From DASRPD01 sp035646535 (lineage in GTDB: Bacteria; Actinomycetota; Acidimicrobiia; IMCC26256; JANYLB01), in assembly GCA_035646535.1 (NCBI GenBank), contig DASRPD010000047.1, forward strand, positions 1 to 15,729: a DNA stretch of 15,729 nucleotides. Reading direction: 5' to 3'. Positions 1 to 8,065 of this stretch are shown here, piece by piece. The first letter of the stretch is position 1; every line of letters begins with the position of its first letter. The notes under the pieces are model-generated. The model searched no databases and was not told the origin of the DNA. It saw only the letters and a list, made by a program, of their open reading frames with translations. A program made the translations under genes and the position numbers.

Positions 1-52
1 CAAGGGGTCAGACGACGGCATCGCGGTCGGGATGCCGTCGTCTGACCCCTTG
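1..52. repeat. Perfect inverted repeat at the window edge, inside mreC
   Basis: Bases 1-22 are the exact reverse complement of bases 31-52, separated by an 8-base spacer (GCGGTCGG). The outermost pair is base 1 with base 52, so the palindrome could continue beyond the window. Read as mreC on the minus strand, the inner arm (52-31) encodes KGSDDGI, a conserved MreC sequence, so that arm is native coding sequence. The outer arm then encodes a less MreC-like stretch (MPSSDPL). It may be a natural palindrome, a REP-like element, or a fold-back join at a contig end; the sequence alone cannot decide. Confidence 0.85.
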
Positions 53-468
53 CTCAACTCCACCGCCGAGCCGAAGTTCCCCGGCGACGCGGCCACGATC
101 TCGGTGGTGATGCGAGGCACGTTCGCGACGTAGTCCAGCTCCGCGAGGCGAAGCAGCTCCTCGTTCTCACGCTCGACCGGAACGGCCCGGCGAGCGGCGG
201 TGCGAGCTTCGGCGAGCTCTCGTTCCAGCCGCGCGTTCTCGCTCTTCAGCGAGGACGACTCGGTGACGCCGGCCCACCAGTCGGTGACGGGCTCGAAGGC
301 GCCGTCGACTGCCGACTGCACCGGCGCGATTGCGTCATTCGCACCGTCGCGGACCGACTGGATCGCGCCCGTGTCGCCCCGCTGATCCAGCGTGATGAGC
401 GTGACTGCGCTGAGCGCGAGGAGCACCAGCACCGAGCGGCGGCGTGAACGACGACGAGAGATGACCAC
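1..468 (-). CDS. mreC: Rod shape-determining protein MreC, N-terminal part (cut by the left edge)
   Basis: MreC is a membrane-anchored periplasmic scaffold that links MreB to the peptidoglycan elongation machinery. The 156 visible codons show a short basic cytoplasmic start (VVISRRRSRRR), one hydrophobic membrane segment at about residues 12-26, a likely coiled coil at about residues 70-110 (ESSSLKSENARLERELAEA), and the start of the beta domain with SPGNF and KGSDDGI. I placed the start at GTG 468, just after the mreB stop at 487; GAGG at 483-480 could serve as ribosome binding site, though the spacing is long. The last visible codons lie in the perfect inverted repeat at the edge, where resemblance to MreC weakens. 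The gene directly follows mreB, 18 bases apart, as is usual. Full-length MreC is normally about 280-330 residues, so roughly half is outside the window. Confidence 0.9.
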   Translation of the reverse strand, partial: MVISRRRSRRRSVLVLLALSAVTLITLDQRGDTGAIQSVRDGANDAIAPVQSAVDGAFEPVTDWWAGVTESSSLKSENARLERELAEARTAARRAVPVERENEELLRLAELDYVANVPRITTEIVAASPGNFGSAVELSKGSDDGIPTAMPSSDPL

Positions 469-486
469 CAGCCTTCGTGCCTCGGG

Positions 487-1524
487 CTAGCTGTTCCGCG
501 AAGAGATCAGCACCTGCTTGAGCGCCTCGAACTCCTCGAGACATTGCCCCGAGCCGATCACGACGGATTGCAGGGGGTTCTCGGAGATGATGATCGGCAT
601 CCCCGTCTCGTTGGCGAGGCGCGCGTCCATTCCGTGGAGCAGCGCACCACCACCGGTGATGACGATGCCTTTCTCCATGATGTCGGCCGCCAGCTCCGGC
701 GGCGTCCTGTCGAGGGTGACCTTGACCGCGTCCACAATGGCCGACACGGGCTCTTCGATCGCCTCGCGTATCTCCTCGGTCGAGATGACGATGGTCTTCG
801 GGAGCCCGGTGACGAGGTCGCGGCCGCGGATCTCGGCGTAAAGCTCCTCTTCGAGCTCGAACGCGCTACCGAGCGCGACCTTGATCTCCTCGGCGGTGCG
901 CTCGCCGAGCGCGAGCGAGTACTCCTTCTTCACGAAGCTGATGATCGACTCGTCCAACTCGTCTCCGCCGATGCGGATGGACTCGCTGGACACGACGCCT
1001 CCGAGCGAGATGACCGCGACCTCGGTCGTACCGCCACCGATGTCGACGACCATGTTCCCGGCCGGCTCGTGCACGGGAAGCCCCGAACCGATCGCGGCGG
1101 CCATGGGCTCCTCGATGATGAACGCCGGCTTGCGGGCCCCTGCGTACTCGGCGGCTTCCTGCACCGCGCGCTGTTCCACCCCGGTGATACCCGAGGGAAC
1201 GCAGATGACGATGCGCGGCTTGGCCCAGCGCCGGTGGTGCACCCGCTGGATGAAGTAACGCAGCATCTTCTCGCAGATGTCGAAGTCCGCGATGACGCCG
1301 TCCTTCAGTGGACGGATCGCCTTGATGTGGCCGGGAGTCCGACCGATCATGCGCTTGGCTTCGGCACCGACGGCCAACGGACGGTTGTCCTTGGTGTTGA
1401 TCGCTACGACCGATGGCTCGTCGAGCATGATGCCGCGCCCGCGTACGTAGACGAGCGTGTTGGCGGTGCCGAGGTCGACAGCCATGTCGCGGCCGAGAAT
1501 GGACGAGTACCAGGGCTCGCTCAC
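487..1524 (-). CDS. mreB: Rod shape-determining protein MreB (bacterial actin)
   Basis: MreB forms ATP-dependent filaments on the inner face of the membrane and directs lateral wall synthesis. At 345 residues it has normal family length. Actin-fold motifs are in order: phosphate 1 at DLGTAN (17-22), IEEPMAAAIG with the catalytic-region Glu (137-146), phosphate 2 at DIGGGTTE (161-168) and the adenosine motif ITGGGALLHG (289-298). The start is GTG at 1524, preceded by GGGAGG at 1537-1532 with 7-base spacing; ATG at residue 14 is an alternative but has no comparable site. The gene lies between ndk and mreC. The 157-base gap to ndk holds a hairpin (1632-1654) and a TAGCCT sequence near 1600 that could be a promoter, so mreBC may be transcribed separately from ndk. 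Presence of mreB suggests rod-shaped or lateral wall growth in this organism. Confidence 0.97.
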   Translation of the reverse strand: MSEPWYSSILGRDMAVDLGTANTLVYVRGRGIMLDEPSVVAINTKDNRPLAVGAEAKRMIGRTPGHIKAIRPLKDGVIADFDICEKMLRYFIQRVHHRRWAKPRIVICVPSGITGVEQRAVQEAAEYAGARKPAFIIEEPMAAAIGSGLPVHEPAGNMVVDIGGGTTEVAVISLGGVVSSESIRIGGDELDESIISFVKKEYSLALGERTAEEIKVALGSAFELEEELYAEIRGRDLVTGLPKTIVISTEEIREAIEEPVSAIVDAVKVTLDRTPPELAADIMEKGIVITGGGALLHGMDARLANETGMPIIISENPLQSVVIGSGQCLEEFEALKQVLISSRNS

Positions 1525-1631
1525 GGGGCTGCCTCCCAGGAGGCGTCGCGGACCCGAAGGGGAAGTTGCGCGCGGGTCGGGCAGTACCAGCGAATGACCC
1601 AGGCTAGGGCCTCGCCCGGCCCGAATCCAGT

Positions 1632-1654
1632 CCTGGGCGCCTCGCCGGCCCAGG
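1632..1654 (-). terminator. Possible terminator hairpin between ndk and mreB
   Basis: CCTGGGC (1632-1638) and GCCCAGG (1648-1654) form a 7-bp GC-rich stem with a 9-base loop, 28 bases past the ndk stop in the direction of transcription. No T-rich run follows on the minus strand, so it is not a classical intrinsic terminator. It may only pause polymerase. Confidence 0.3.
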
Positions 1655-1681
1655 GCCCGGCCGAACGAACGAAGCGATGGA

Positions 1682-2089
1682 TCAGAGCCCGGGGAAGAAG
1701 ATCGCGATCTCCCGGGCGGCCGACTCGGGCGAATCCGATCCGTGAACCAGGTTTTCGGTCATCTCGATCGCCAGATCGCCGCGGATCGTTCCCGGCGCCG
1801 CCTCTCGCGGATTCGTCGCCCCCATCAGCGTGCGGACGACCTTGAAGGCCTCGGGCCCCTCCACCACCATCAACAGCGCAGGACTGCGGGTGATGAAGGC
1901 CACGAGATCGCCGAAGAAGGGCTTGTCCTCGTGCTCGGCGTAGTGAACCTTGGCCGTCTCGGCGTCGATCGTGCGCAGCTCGACCGCGGCGAGGGTCAAG
2001 CCCTTGCGCTCGATCCGGCCGACGATCTCGCCCACGAGGTGGCGTTCGACGGCGTCGGGCTTGCAGATCACCAGGGTTCGGTCAGCCAT
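1682..2089 (-). CDS. ndk: Nucleoside-diphosphate kinase
   Basis: This enzyme moves the gamma phosphate from ATP to other nucleoside diphosphates through a phosphohistidine, balancing NTP and dNTP pools in the cytoplasm. At 135 residues it is of family length and complete. It has the N-terminal TLVICKPDAVER (5-16), the Lys10 contact, KPFFGDLVAF (56-65), MGATNP (89-94), and the active-site segment NLVHGSDSPESA with the phosphorylated His116. The start is ATG 2089; no Shine-Dalgarno sequence is visible before it, but TAGCCT lies 10 bases upstream (2105-2100), so a near-leaderless start is possible. It follows folC after 30 bases. In Streptomyces a small DUF4233 membrane protein gene sits between folC and ndk; it is absent here. 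Confidence 0.97.
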   Translation of the reverse strand: MADRTLVICKPDAVERHLVGEIVGRIERKGLTLAAVELRTIDAETAKVHYAEHEDKPFFGDLVAFITRSPALLMVVEGPEAFKVVRTLMGATNPREAAPGTIRGDLAIEMTENLVHGSDSPESAAREIAIFFPGL

Positions 2090-2099
2090 AGGGCTGGCG

Positions 2100-2105
2100 A
2101 GGCTA
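2100..2105 (-). promoter_or_regulatory. Possible -10 box for ndk
   Basis: TAGCCT on the minus strand ends 10 bases before the ndk ATG, in the 30-base gap after folC. It fits TAnnnT and the spacing seen at tig. No convincing -35 hexamer is present. It is a weak motif by itself; the support comes from recurrence at other genes that lack a ribosome binding site. Confidence 0.35.
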
Positions 2106-2119
2106 GCGCCCGGGCCGGG

Positions 2120-3457
2120 CTACACCGAGGACGCCGGGACGAGAGCCGAGCGGGCCGCGCCGACGACGTAGAGCGACCCGGCCACGACGACCTGGCCGTC
2201 GGCGGGGGTCGCCGCGATCGCGCGCGCCACCGCCTCGGGTACCGAGTCGACGGCCACGACGCGTTCTCGGTCGATGCCCATCTCGATGGCCTCGGCACCC
2301 AGATCGACGGCATCCAGACCTCGGGGGCTCGGTGGCCGACAACACACGACGAGCGCGGCGCTCCGCGCCCCGAGCGCGTCGAGCATCTCGCGGGCATCCT
2401 TCTCGCGGAGCAGCCCGACGACGAGCGCGCGGTCCGCGTCGGGGAACTCCTCGGCGAGCGCGGCGGCGAGCGCGTGCGCGCCGGCCACATTGTGCGCTCC
2501 GTCCAGCAACACGAGGGGTCGGTGGCCGACGACCTCGAGTCGACCGGGCGAGGTGAGCTCGGCGCACGTGGCGCGGAGCCCATCGGCGTCGAGCGGGCGC
2601 TCGAGAAAGCTCTCCGCGGCGGTGATCGCCACGGCCACGTTGTGGGACTGATACGCCCCGTGGAGCGGAAGGAAGACGTCGTCGTAGGAGGCGAGTGGCG
2701 TGCGCACGTCGACGAGCCGACCGCCGTGAGCGACCCGGTCCCGCGCAATGCCGAAGTCCCGATCGCGCAGCACGATGCGGTCGGGCTCGCGGCCCGCGAA
2801 GATCGCCACGAGGTCGGTGTCGGTCTCGCCGAGCACGAGGGTGCAGCTCGGATCGACGATGCCGGCCTTCTCGGCCGCGATATCGGCCCGGGTCGATCCG
2901 AGGTAGTCGACGTGGTCGATGCTCACGTTGGTGACCACCGCAACGTCAGCGGCCACGATGTTGGTCGAGTCCCACGTCCCGCCCAATCCGACCTCGATGA
3001 CCGCGACGTCGACGGCGACGTCCGCGAACCACGTCAGCGCGGCGGCGGTGAGGATCTCGAACCAGCTCACTCGGTCCAGCCCGTGTTCGGCCAGCACGGG
3101 TTCGAGCGGGGCGATATGGGCAAGGAGCGCGTCCAGCTCACTGTCGGCGATCGGCTCGCCGTTGCGGACGATACGCTCGTTCACCACCGCGAGGTGCGGA
3201 CTCGTGAACGACCCGACCGAGAGGCCGGTCGACTCGACCAGCGCGGCGGTCATCCGCGCCACCGAGGTCTTGCCGTTCGTGCCGGTCACATGGATCACGG
3301 GATACGACAGCTGCGGAGAGCCGAGCAGCTCGACGAGCAACGAGATCCGTTCCAGCGTCGGCGCGGTGGCGCGCCGAGACGGCCCCGACGGCGCGCCGAC
3401 GCCGGTCTCGAGGTTGACGTGCGCGTCGAGCCAGGCGCGGGCTTCGCCGGGTTGCAC
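2120..3457 (-). CDS. folC: Folylpolyglutamate synthase / dihydrofolate synthase
   Basis: A Mur-ligase-family enzyme that adds glutamate to folates, and in many bacteria also makes dihydrofolate from dihydropteroate. At 445 residues it is normal in length. Motifs in order are the ATP loop VTGTNGKTS (57-65), SFTSPHL (83-89), NERI (93-96), EVGLGGTWDSTN (155-166), TNVSIDHVDYLG (176-187), AAEKAGI with the Lys197 that is carbamylated in this family, PGRLEVV (304-310) and LLDGAHN (317-323) opening the C-terminal glutamate-binding domain. The start is GTG 3457, only 5 bases beyond the valS stop, with no clear ribosome binding site, so translation is probably coupled to valS. Whether it has both activities or only the polyglutamylating one cannot be read from the sequence. 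Confidence 0.95.
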   Translation of the reverse strand: MQPGEARAWLDAHVNLETGVGAPSGPSRRATAPTLERISLLVELLGSPQLSYPVIHVTGTNGKTSVARMTAALVESTGLSVGSFTSPHLAVVNERIVRNGEPIADSELDALLAHIAPLEPVLAEHGLDRVSWFEILTAAALTWFADVAVDVAVIEVGLGGTWDSTNIVAADVAVVTNVSIDHVDYLGSTRADIAAEKAGIVDPSCTLVLGETDTDLVAIFAGREPDRIVLRDRDFGIARDRVAHGGRLVDVRTPLASYDDVFLPLHGAYQSHNVAVAITAAESFLERPLDADGLRATCAELTSPGRLEVVGHRPLVLLDGAHNVAGAHALAAALAEEFPDADRALVVGLLREKDAREMLDALGARSAALVVCCRPPSPRGLDAVDLGAEAIEMGIDRERVVAVDSVPEAVARAIAATPADGQVVVAGSLYVVGAARSALVPASSV

Positions 3458-3462
3458 CGCGA

Positions 3463-6024
3463 TCAGGCTTCGGGTGGCGCGAGCTCGACGTCAACGCGGA
3501 GCTCGGTGGACACCTCGGTCTCGAGCTTCTCGATGCGACCCGCGGCGGACACGTCGTCGGCCGCGAGGGCGAGGAGCGCGAGCCGTTCCTCGGTGTCTCG
3601 GATCGTCGCGCGCACGACATCGGTCCGAAGCGACCGCTTCGCGTCGGACTTCGCCTTGCGGACCGCGCCGAGCACCCCGGCGGCGACGTGGTAGACGTCA
3701 CGTTCGTCCGCAGCGATCTTCGCGCTCGTGTCGGGCCACGGCGCGCGGTGGACCGAGCCTTGGCGCCACCACGACCAGACCTCGGCGGTGACGAACGGGA
3801 GATGCGGCGCGAACAGCCGGTGCAGGGCGTCGAGCGCGACCGCGAGCGTCGCCCGGGCGGACGCGGCTCCCTCGGGTGTGGCGCCCCCGTAAGCACGGTG
3901 CTTGACGATCTCGAGGTAGTCGTCGCAGAAGCCCCAGAAGAACCGCTCGGTGCGGTCGAGCGCCCGGGCGTAGTCGTAGCCCTCCAACGCGTCGGTGACA
4001 TCCGCCACGAGCACGGCGAGCTCGGCGTGCAGTGCCCGGTCGATCGGCGTGGCGATCAGCGCCGGGTCCGCGGTGCCGTCGCCCATGACGCCGAGCACGA
4101 ACTTCGACGCGTTCAACAGCTTGATGGACAGCCGACGGCCGACCTTCATCTGACCCTCGTCGAGCGCAGTGTCAACCCCCGGGCGACCGTTGAGCGCCCA
4201 GTACCGCACGGCGTCGGACCCGAACTGCTCGAGCACACTGATCGGCGTGACGACGTTGCCCTTCGACTTGGACATCTTCTTGCGGTCCGGGTCGAGGATC
4301 CATCCGTTGATCGCGGTGTGGGTCCACGGCAGCTCGCCGTGTTCGAGCGTGGAGCGCAGCAGCGTCGCGAACAGCCATGTCCGGATGATCTCGGGGCCTT
4401 GGGGGCGGAGGTCCATCGGGAACGTGCGCCCGAACAGGTCGGGGTCGTCAACCCAGCCGGTCGCGATCTGGGGCGTCAGCGACGACGTCGCCCAGGTGTC
4501 CATCACGTCGGGATCGCCGACGAACCCGCCCGGCTGATCGCGCTGCGCCTCGGTGAATCCCGGAGGCGTGTCGCTCGACGGATCGACAGGGAGGCTCGCG
4601 TCGTCGGCGAGGATCGGCGCGTCGTGGTCGACCGTTCCGTCGTCACCCAGCGGGTACCACAGGGGGAACGGGACGCCGGAGAACCGCTGACGGCTGACGA
4701 GCCAGTCGGAGTTGAGCCCCTCGACCCACGACTCGAAGCGACCGAACATGTGGGGCGGATGCCATTCGAGACGACGGCCCCGATCCAGCAGGTCGGCGCG
4801 CAGGCCGGGATCGTGGGCGCCGTTGCGGATGTACCACTGCCGACTGGTGACGATCTCGAGCGGGCGGTCGCCCTTCTCGTAGAACTTCACCGCGTGAGTG
4901 ATCGGCTTGGACTCCCCCACCAGGTCGCCGGTCTCGACCAACAGCTCGACGATGCGTCGCTGCGCCTGCTTGGCGGTCTTGCCCGCCACCTCCGCGTACC
5001 GGTCGGCCGCCGCCGGATCGACCGACGGACCCCACTCGGGCGGATCGGCAAGCAGGCGGCCGTCGCGGCCCATGATGTTGCGCGTCGGCAGCTGGAGCTC
5101 ACGCCACCACACCACGTCGGTGGTGTCACCGAAGGTGCAGACCATCGCGATCCCCGAACCCTTCTCCGGATCCGCCAGGTGGTGAGGAACGATGGGGACC
5201 GACACGCCGAACAGCGGCGTGGTGACCGTCTGGCCAAAACGATCGGCGTAGCGCTCGTCGTCGGGGTGCGCGACCAACGCGACACACGCCGCGAGCAGCT
5301 CGGGCCGGGTCGTCTCGATGACGACGTCGTCACCACCGTCGACACCGTGGAACGAGACCGCGTGGTACGCGCCGGCGACCTCGCGGTCCTCGAGCTCGGC
5401 CTGGGCGACCGCGGTACGGAAGTCGACGTCCCACAGCGTCGGCGCCTCGGACTGGTACGCCTCGCCCCGCTCCAGGTTGGCCAAGAAGGCGCGCTGGGAG
5501 GCGCGCTGGGCGTCGGGGCCAATCGTCGTGTACGTCAGGTCCCAGTCGACCGAGAGGCCGACGTGTCGCCAGAGCTGTTCGAAGGCCTGCTCGTCCTCCC
5601 TGGTCAGCCGGAGGCACAGCTCGACGAAGTTCTGGCGCGCCACGTGCACCGGAGGGTCCTTCTTCCCCGGCCGTTCCGGCGGCACGAAGTCAGGGTCGTA
5701 GTGCAGCGACGGATCGCACTGGACGCCGAAGTAGTTCTGCACCCGGCGCTCGGTGGGCAGGCCGTTGTCGTCCCAGCCCATCGGGTAGAAGACCTCGAAC
5801 CCGCGCATCCGGCGGTACCGCGCGATCGCGTCGGTATGCACGTAGCCGAACAACGAGCCCATGTGCAGCGAGCCCGACACCGTCGGCGGGGGCGTGTCGA
5901 TCGCGTAGACCTCGGCCCGCGGCTTCGTCCGGTCGAAGCGGTAGGTGCCCTCGGTGTCCCAGGCGCCACCCCACTTCGCTTCGAGGCCGTCGAGAGTCGG
6001 CTTCTCGGGAACCGCGGCAGGCAT
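3463..6024 (-). CDS. valS: Valyl-tRNA synthetase, archaeal-like type
   Basis: A class Ia synthetase that charges tRNA-Val and edits mischarged threonine. The start is ATG 6024 (MPAAVPEKPTL), giving 853 residues. A longer open frame reaches 6213 but would overlap clpX and adds a low-complexity leader with no family resemblance. Motifs are HMGS (54-57, the HIGH signature with Ser in the last position), GWDDNGLPTE (83-92), the CP1 editing segment TTRPELL (from 238), and KMSKS (583-587). GWDDNGLPTE replaces the bacterial-type DHAGIATQ, and the C-terminus ends near VDVELAPPEA without the long coiled-coil arm of Escherichia coli-type ValRS. Both are features of the archaeal/Rickettsia-like ValRS group. 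The gene still sits in the standard actinobacterial slot between clpX and folC. TAGACT 8 bases before the ATG and the lack of a strong ribosome binding site suggest a leaderless or very short leader. Confidence 0.96.
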   Translation of the reverse strand: MPAAVPEKPTLDGLEAKWGGAWDTEGTYRFDRTKPRAEVYAIDTPPPTVSGSLHMGSLFGYVHTDAIARYRRMRGFEVFYPMGWDDNGLPTERRVQNYFGVQCDPSLHYDPDFVPPERPGKKDPPVHVARQNFVELCLRLTREDEQAFEQLWRHVGLSVDWDLTYTTIGPDAQRASQRAFLANLERGEAYQSEAPTLWDVDFRTAVAQAELEDREVAGAYHAVSFHGVDGGDDVVIETTRPELLAACVALVAHPDDERYADRFGQTVTTPLFGVSVPIVPHHLADPEKGSGIAMVCTFGDTTDVVWWRELQLPTRNIMGRDGRLLADPPEWGPSVDPAAADRYAEVAGKTAKQAQRRIVELLVETGDLVGESKPITHAVKFYEKGDRPLEIVTSRQWYIRNGAHDPGLRADLLDRGRRLEWHPPHMFGRFESWVEGLNSDWLVSRQRFSGVPFPLWYPLGDDGTVDHDAPILADDASLPVDPSSDTPPGFTEAQRDQPGGFVGDPDVMDTWATSSLTPQIATGWVDDPDLFGRTFPMDLRPQGPEIIRTWLFATLLRSTLEHGELPWTHTAINGWILDPDRKKMSKSKGNVVTPISVLEQFGSDAVRYWALNGRPGVDTALDEGQMKVGRRLSIKLLNASKFVLGVMGDGTADPALIATPIDRALHAELAVLVADVTDALEGYDYARALDRTERFFWGFCDDYLEIVKHRAYGGATPEGAASARATLAVALDALHRLFAPHLPFVTAEVWSWWRQGSVHRAPWPDTSAKIAADERDVYHVAAGVLGAVRKAKSDAKRSLRTDVVRATIRDTEERLALLALAADDVSAAGRIEKLETEVSTELRVDVELAPPEA

Positions 6025-6032
6025 AGCTCGCC

Positions 6033-6038
6033 AGTCTA
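6033..6038 (-). promoter_or_regulatory. Possible -10 box for valS (near-leaderless)
   Basis: TAGACT (minus strand, 6038-6033) ends 8 bases before ATG 6024, which would place transcription start within about a base or two of the start codon. The intervening GGCGAGCT is a poor ribosome binding site. The -35 region is not recognisable. The box also favours 6024 as the true valS start. Confidence 0.45.
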
Positions 6039-6072
6039 CGGAACACCTCTCACCGATCTCGGTAACGAAACC

Positions 6073-6110
6073 CGGCCGGCCGACCGCTGCCTCGCGGCAC
6101 GGGCCGGCCG
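6073..6110 (-). terminator. Possible terminator hairpin after clpX
   Basis: CGGCCGGCC (6073-6081) pairs perfectly with GGCCGGCCG (6102-6110), and CCGC/GCGG (6084-6087, 6094-6097) can extend the stem inward. It lies 18 bases past the clpX stop. On the minus strand it is followed by GGGTTTCGTTACC, a weak T-rich tail rather than a run. It separates clpX from the likely valS promoter, which supports a terminator or attenuating role. Confidence 0.45.
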
Positions 6111-6128
6111 AGAAGGCAGCGGGTGTGG

Positions 6129-7385
6129 CTACGCGCTGCGGCGGTTGGCTTCGTCGGTCGTGATGATCGTGGGGGTGACGTTGCGCAACACGACCCCACG
6201 GTCGATCACACACTGCGCGACGTCGGTGCGACTCGGCAGGTCATACATGACCTCGAGGAGCACCTCTTCGAGGATGGCCCGCAGGCCGCGGGCCCCGGTC
6301 CCTCGCTTCAGCGCCTCGTCGCCCACCGCGTCGAGCGCGTCGTCGGTGAGCACGAGGTCGACGTCGTCGAAGTGGAAGAACTTCTGGTACTGCTTCAAGA
6401 GCGCGTTCTTCGGCTCGACGAGGATGCGGATGAGCGCTTCTCTATCCAGGTTGTGGACGGTGGTCATGACCGGGAGTCGCCCGACGAACTCGGGGATGAG
6501 CCCGAACTTCAGCAGGTCTTCGGGAAGCGCCTGGGAGAGGATGCCGCCGATGTCCTTCTCTTCGGCGCGCCGAACGTCGGCGTGGAAGCCGATGCCCTTG
6601 TTGCCGAGACGGCTCTCGATGATCTTCTCCACCCCGGCGAACGCGCCTCCGCAGATGAACAGGACGTTCGTGGTGTCGATCTGGATGAACTCCTGGTGCG
6701 GGTGCTTGCGCCCGCCCTGGGGCGGCACGGACGCGGTGGTGCCTTCAAGGATCTTGAGCAGCGCCTGCTGGACACCTTCACCGGAGACGTCTCGGGTGAT
6801 CGACGGGTTCTCGGCCTTGCGGGCGATCTTGTCGATCTCGTCGATGTAGATGATGCCGGTCTCGGCCTTCTTGACGTCGTAGTCGGCGGCCTGGATGAGC
6901 TTGAGCAGGATGTTCTCGACGTCTTCACCGACGTATCCGGCCTCGGTGAGCGCGGTCGCATCTGCGATGGCGAACGGCACGTTGAGCATCCGGGCCAGCG
7001 TCTGGGCCAACAGCGTCTTGCCGCACCCTGTCGGGCCGATGAGCAAGATGTTGGACTTCGCGAGCTCGACGTCGGGGTCGCCGTACGCGCCGACCTGCAC
7101 GCGCTTGTAGTGGTTGTAGACCGCGACCGAGAGGATCTTCTTGGCCTGGTCCTGACCGATGACGTAGTCGTTCAGGTAGCCGTAGATCTCACGAGGCTTG
7201 GGGAGCTCGTCGAACTTGACCTCGGTGCTCTGCGAGAGCTCCTCTTCGATGATCTCGTTGCAGAGGTCGATGCACTCGTCGCAGATGTACACGCCGGGGC
7301 CGGCGATGAGCTTCTTGACCTGCTTCTGGCTCTTTCCACAGAACGAGCACTTCAGCAGGTCCCCCCCGTCCCCGAACTTGGCCAC
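6129..7385 (-). CDS. clpX: ATP-dependent Clp protease ATP-binding subunit ClpX
   Basis: ClpX is the hexameric AAA+ unfoldase that feeds substrates into ClpP. At 418 residues it is of normal size. It has the N-terminal C4 zinc-binding domain (Cys13, Cys16, Cys35, Cys38), Walker A GPTGCGKT (117-124), the pore loop GYVG (150-153), Walker B IIYIDEID (178-185), the RKH loop (226-228) and GNKGIGF (261-267), the IGF loop that docks onto ClpP. The start is GTG 7385, giving VAKFGDGGDLLKC; AGGGGGG about 6 bases upstream is a strong ribosome binding site. It lies 41 bases downstream of clpP and is probably cotranscribed with tig and clpP. Confidence 0.98.
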   Translation of the reverse strand: MAKFGDGGDLLKCSFCGKSQKQVKKLIAGPGVYICDECIDLCNEIIEEELSQSTEVKFDELPKPREIYGYLNDYVIGQDQAKKILSVAVYNHYKRVQVGAYGDPDVELAKSNILLIGPTGCGKTLLAQTLARMLNVPFAIADATALTEAGYVGEDVENILLKLIQAADYDVKKAETGIIYIDEIDKIARKAENPSITRDVSGEGVQQALLKILEGTTASVPPQGGRKHPHQEFIQIDTTNVLFICGGAFAGVEKIIESRLGNKGIGFHADVRRAEEKDIGGILSQALPEDLLKFGLIPEFVGRLPVMTTVHNLDREALIRILVEPKNALLKQYQKFFHFDDVDLVLTDDALDAVGDEALKRGTGARGLRAILEEVLLEVMYDLPSRTDVAQCVIDRGVVLRNVTPTIITTDEANRRSA

Positions 7386-7426
7386 GACGTGCCCCCCTGG
7401 TCGTTCGTGTCTCTGGCGGTGCGGTA

Positions 7427-8065
7427 CTAGCTCACGCCCGCGGGGACGGCCACCGCGGCCAGCTCCCGGTTCGTGATGATCTCGTCAACGATGCCGTATT
7501 CCTTGGCCTCGAGCGCGCTCATGATGAAGTCGCGGTCGGTGTCCTTGGCGACCCGTTCGGCGGGCTGGCCGGTGTGGTGGGCGAGGATCTCGTCCAGCAG
7601 CTCGCGCATCCGGGTGATCTCCTTGGCCTGGATCTCGATGTCGACCGCTTGGCCGGAGGCCCCTCCGTGGGGCTGGTGGATGAGGATCCTGGCGTGGGGC
7701 AGCGCGAAGCGCTTCCCGGCCGTGCCCGAAGCGAGCAGGACCGCGGACGCGGAGGCGGCCTGGCCGAGGCAGATCGTCATCACGTTGGGCTTGATGAACT
7801 GCATCGTGTCGTAGATGGCGAACAGCCCCGTGAGCTCGCCGCCCGGCGAGTTGATGTAGAGGGAGATGTCCTTGTCGGGGTCGTCGCTCTCCAGGGTCAG
7901 GAGCTGGGCGACGAGGAGGTTCGCGACGGAGTCGTCCACCGGGGTACCCAGGTACACGACCCGGTTGTTGAAGAGCTTCGAGTACGGATCGATCTGACGC
8001 TCGCCCCGGTTGGTCTGCTCGATGAAGAGCGGGTTCGGCAGGTAGCTGTTCTCGGGCTGCGTCAC
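7427..8065 (-). CDS. clpP: ATP-dependent Clp protease proteolytic subunit ClpP
   Basis: The serine peptidase that forms the tetradecameric degradation chamber used with ClpX. At 212 residues it is complete. The catalytic triad by family alignment is Ser105 (GQAASAS), His130 (ILIHQPHGG) and Asp179 (DRDF). The start is GTG 8065; its GTGA overlaps the tig stop by 4 bases, and AGGAG inside the tig end is 8 bases upstream, so translation is likely coupled to tig. The ASASAVLLASGT segment, in place of the AASMGA of Escherichia coli, resembles the actinobacterial ClpP2 paralogue more than ClpP1. Only one clpP is present here, whereas Streptomyces and relatives carry two in tandem at this locus; a second copy could lie elsewhere. 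Confidence 0.97.
   Translation of the reverse strand: MTQPENSYLPNPLFIEQTNRGERQIDPYSKLFNNRVVYLGTPVDDSVANLLVAQLLTLESDDPDKDISLYINSPGGELTGLFAIYDTMQFIKPNVMTICLGQAASASAVLLASGTAGKRFALPHARILIHQPHGGASGQAVDIEIQAKEITRMRELLDEILAHHTGQPAERVAKDTDRDFIMSALEAKEYGIVDEIITNRELAAVAVPAGVS

Noticed and set aside
6025..6213. Extended N-terminus for valS starting at 6213
   Set aside because: It would overlap the end of clpX and adds 63 residues without ValRS similarity. ATG 6024 has a -10 box 8 bases upstream and fits the family's start.
1742..6849. Very long open frames on the plus strand opposite ndk, folC, valS and clpX (up to about 1050 codons)
   Set aside because: They are antisense to genes with full family signatures, have Arg/Asp/Gly/His-rich low-complexity composition, no ribosome binding sites and no recognisable domains. 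High GC makes such antisense frames common.
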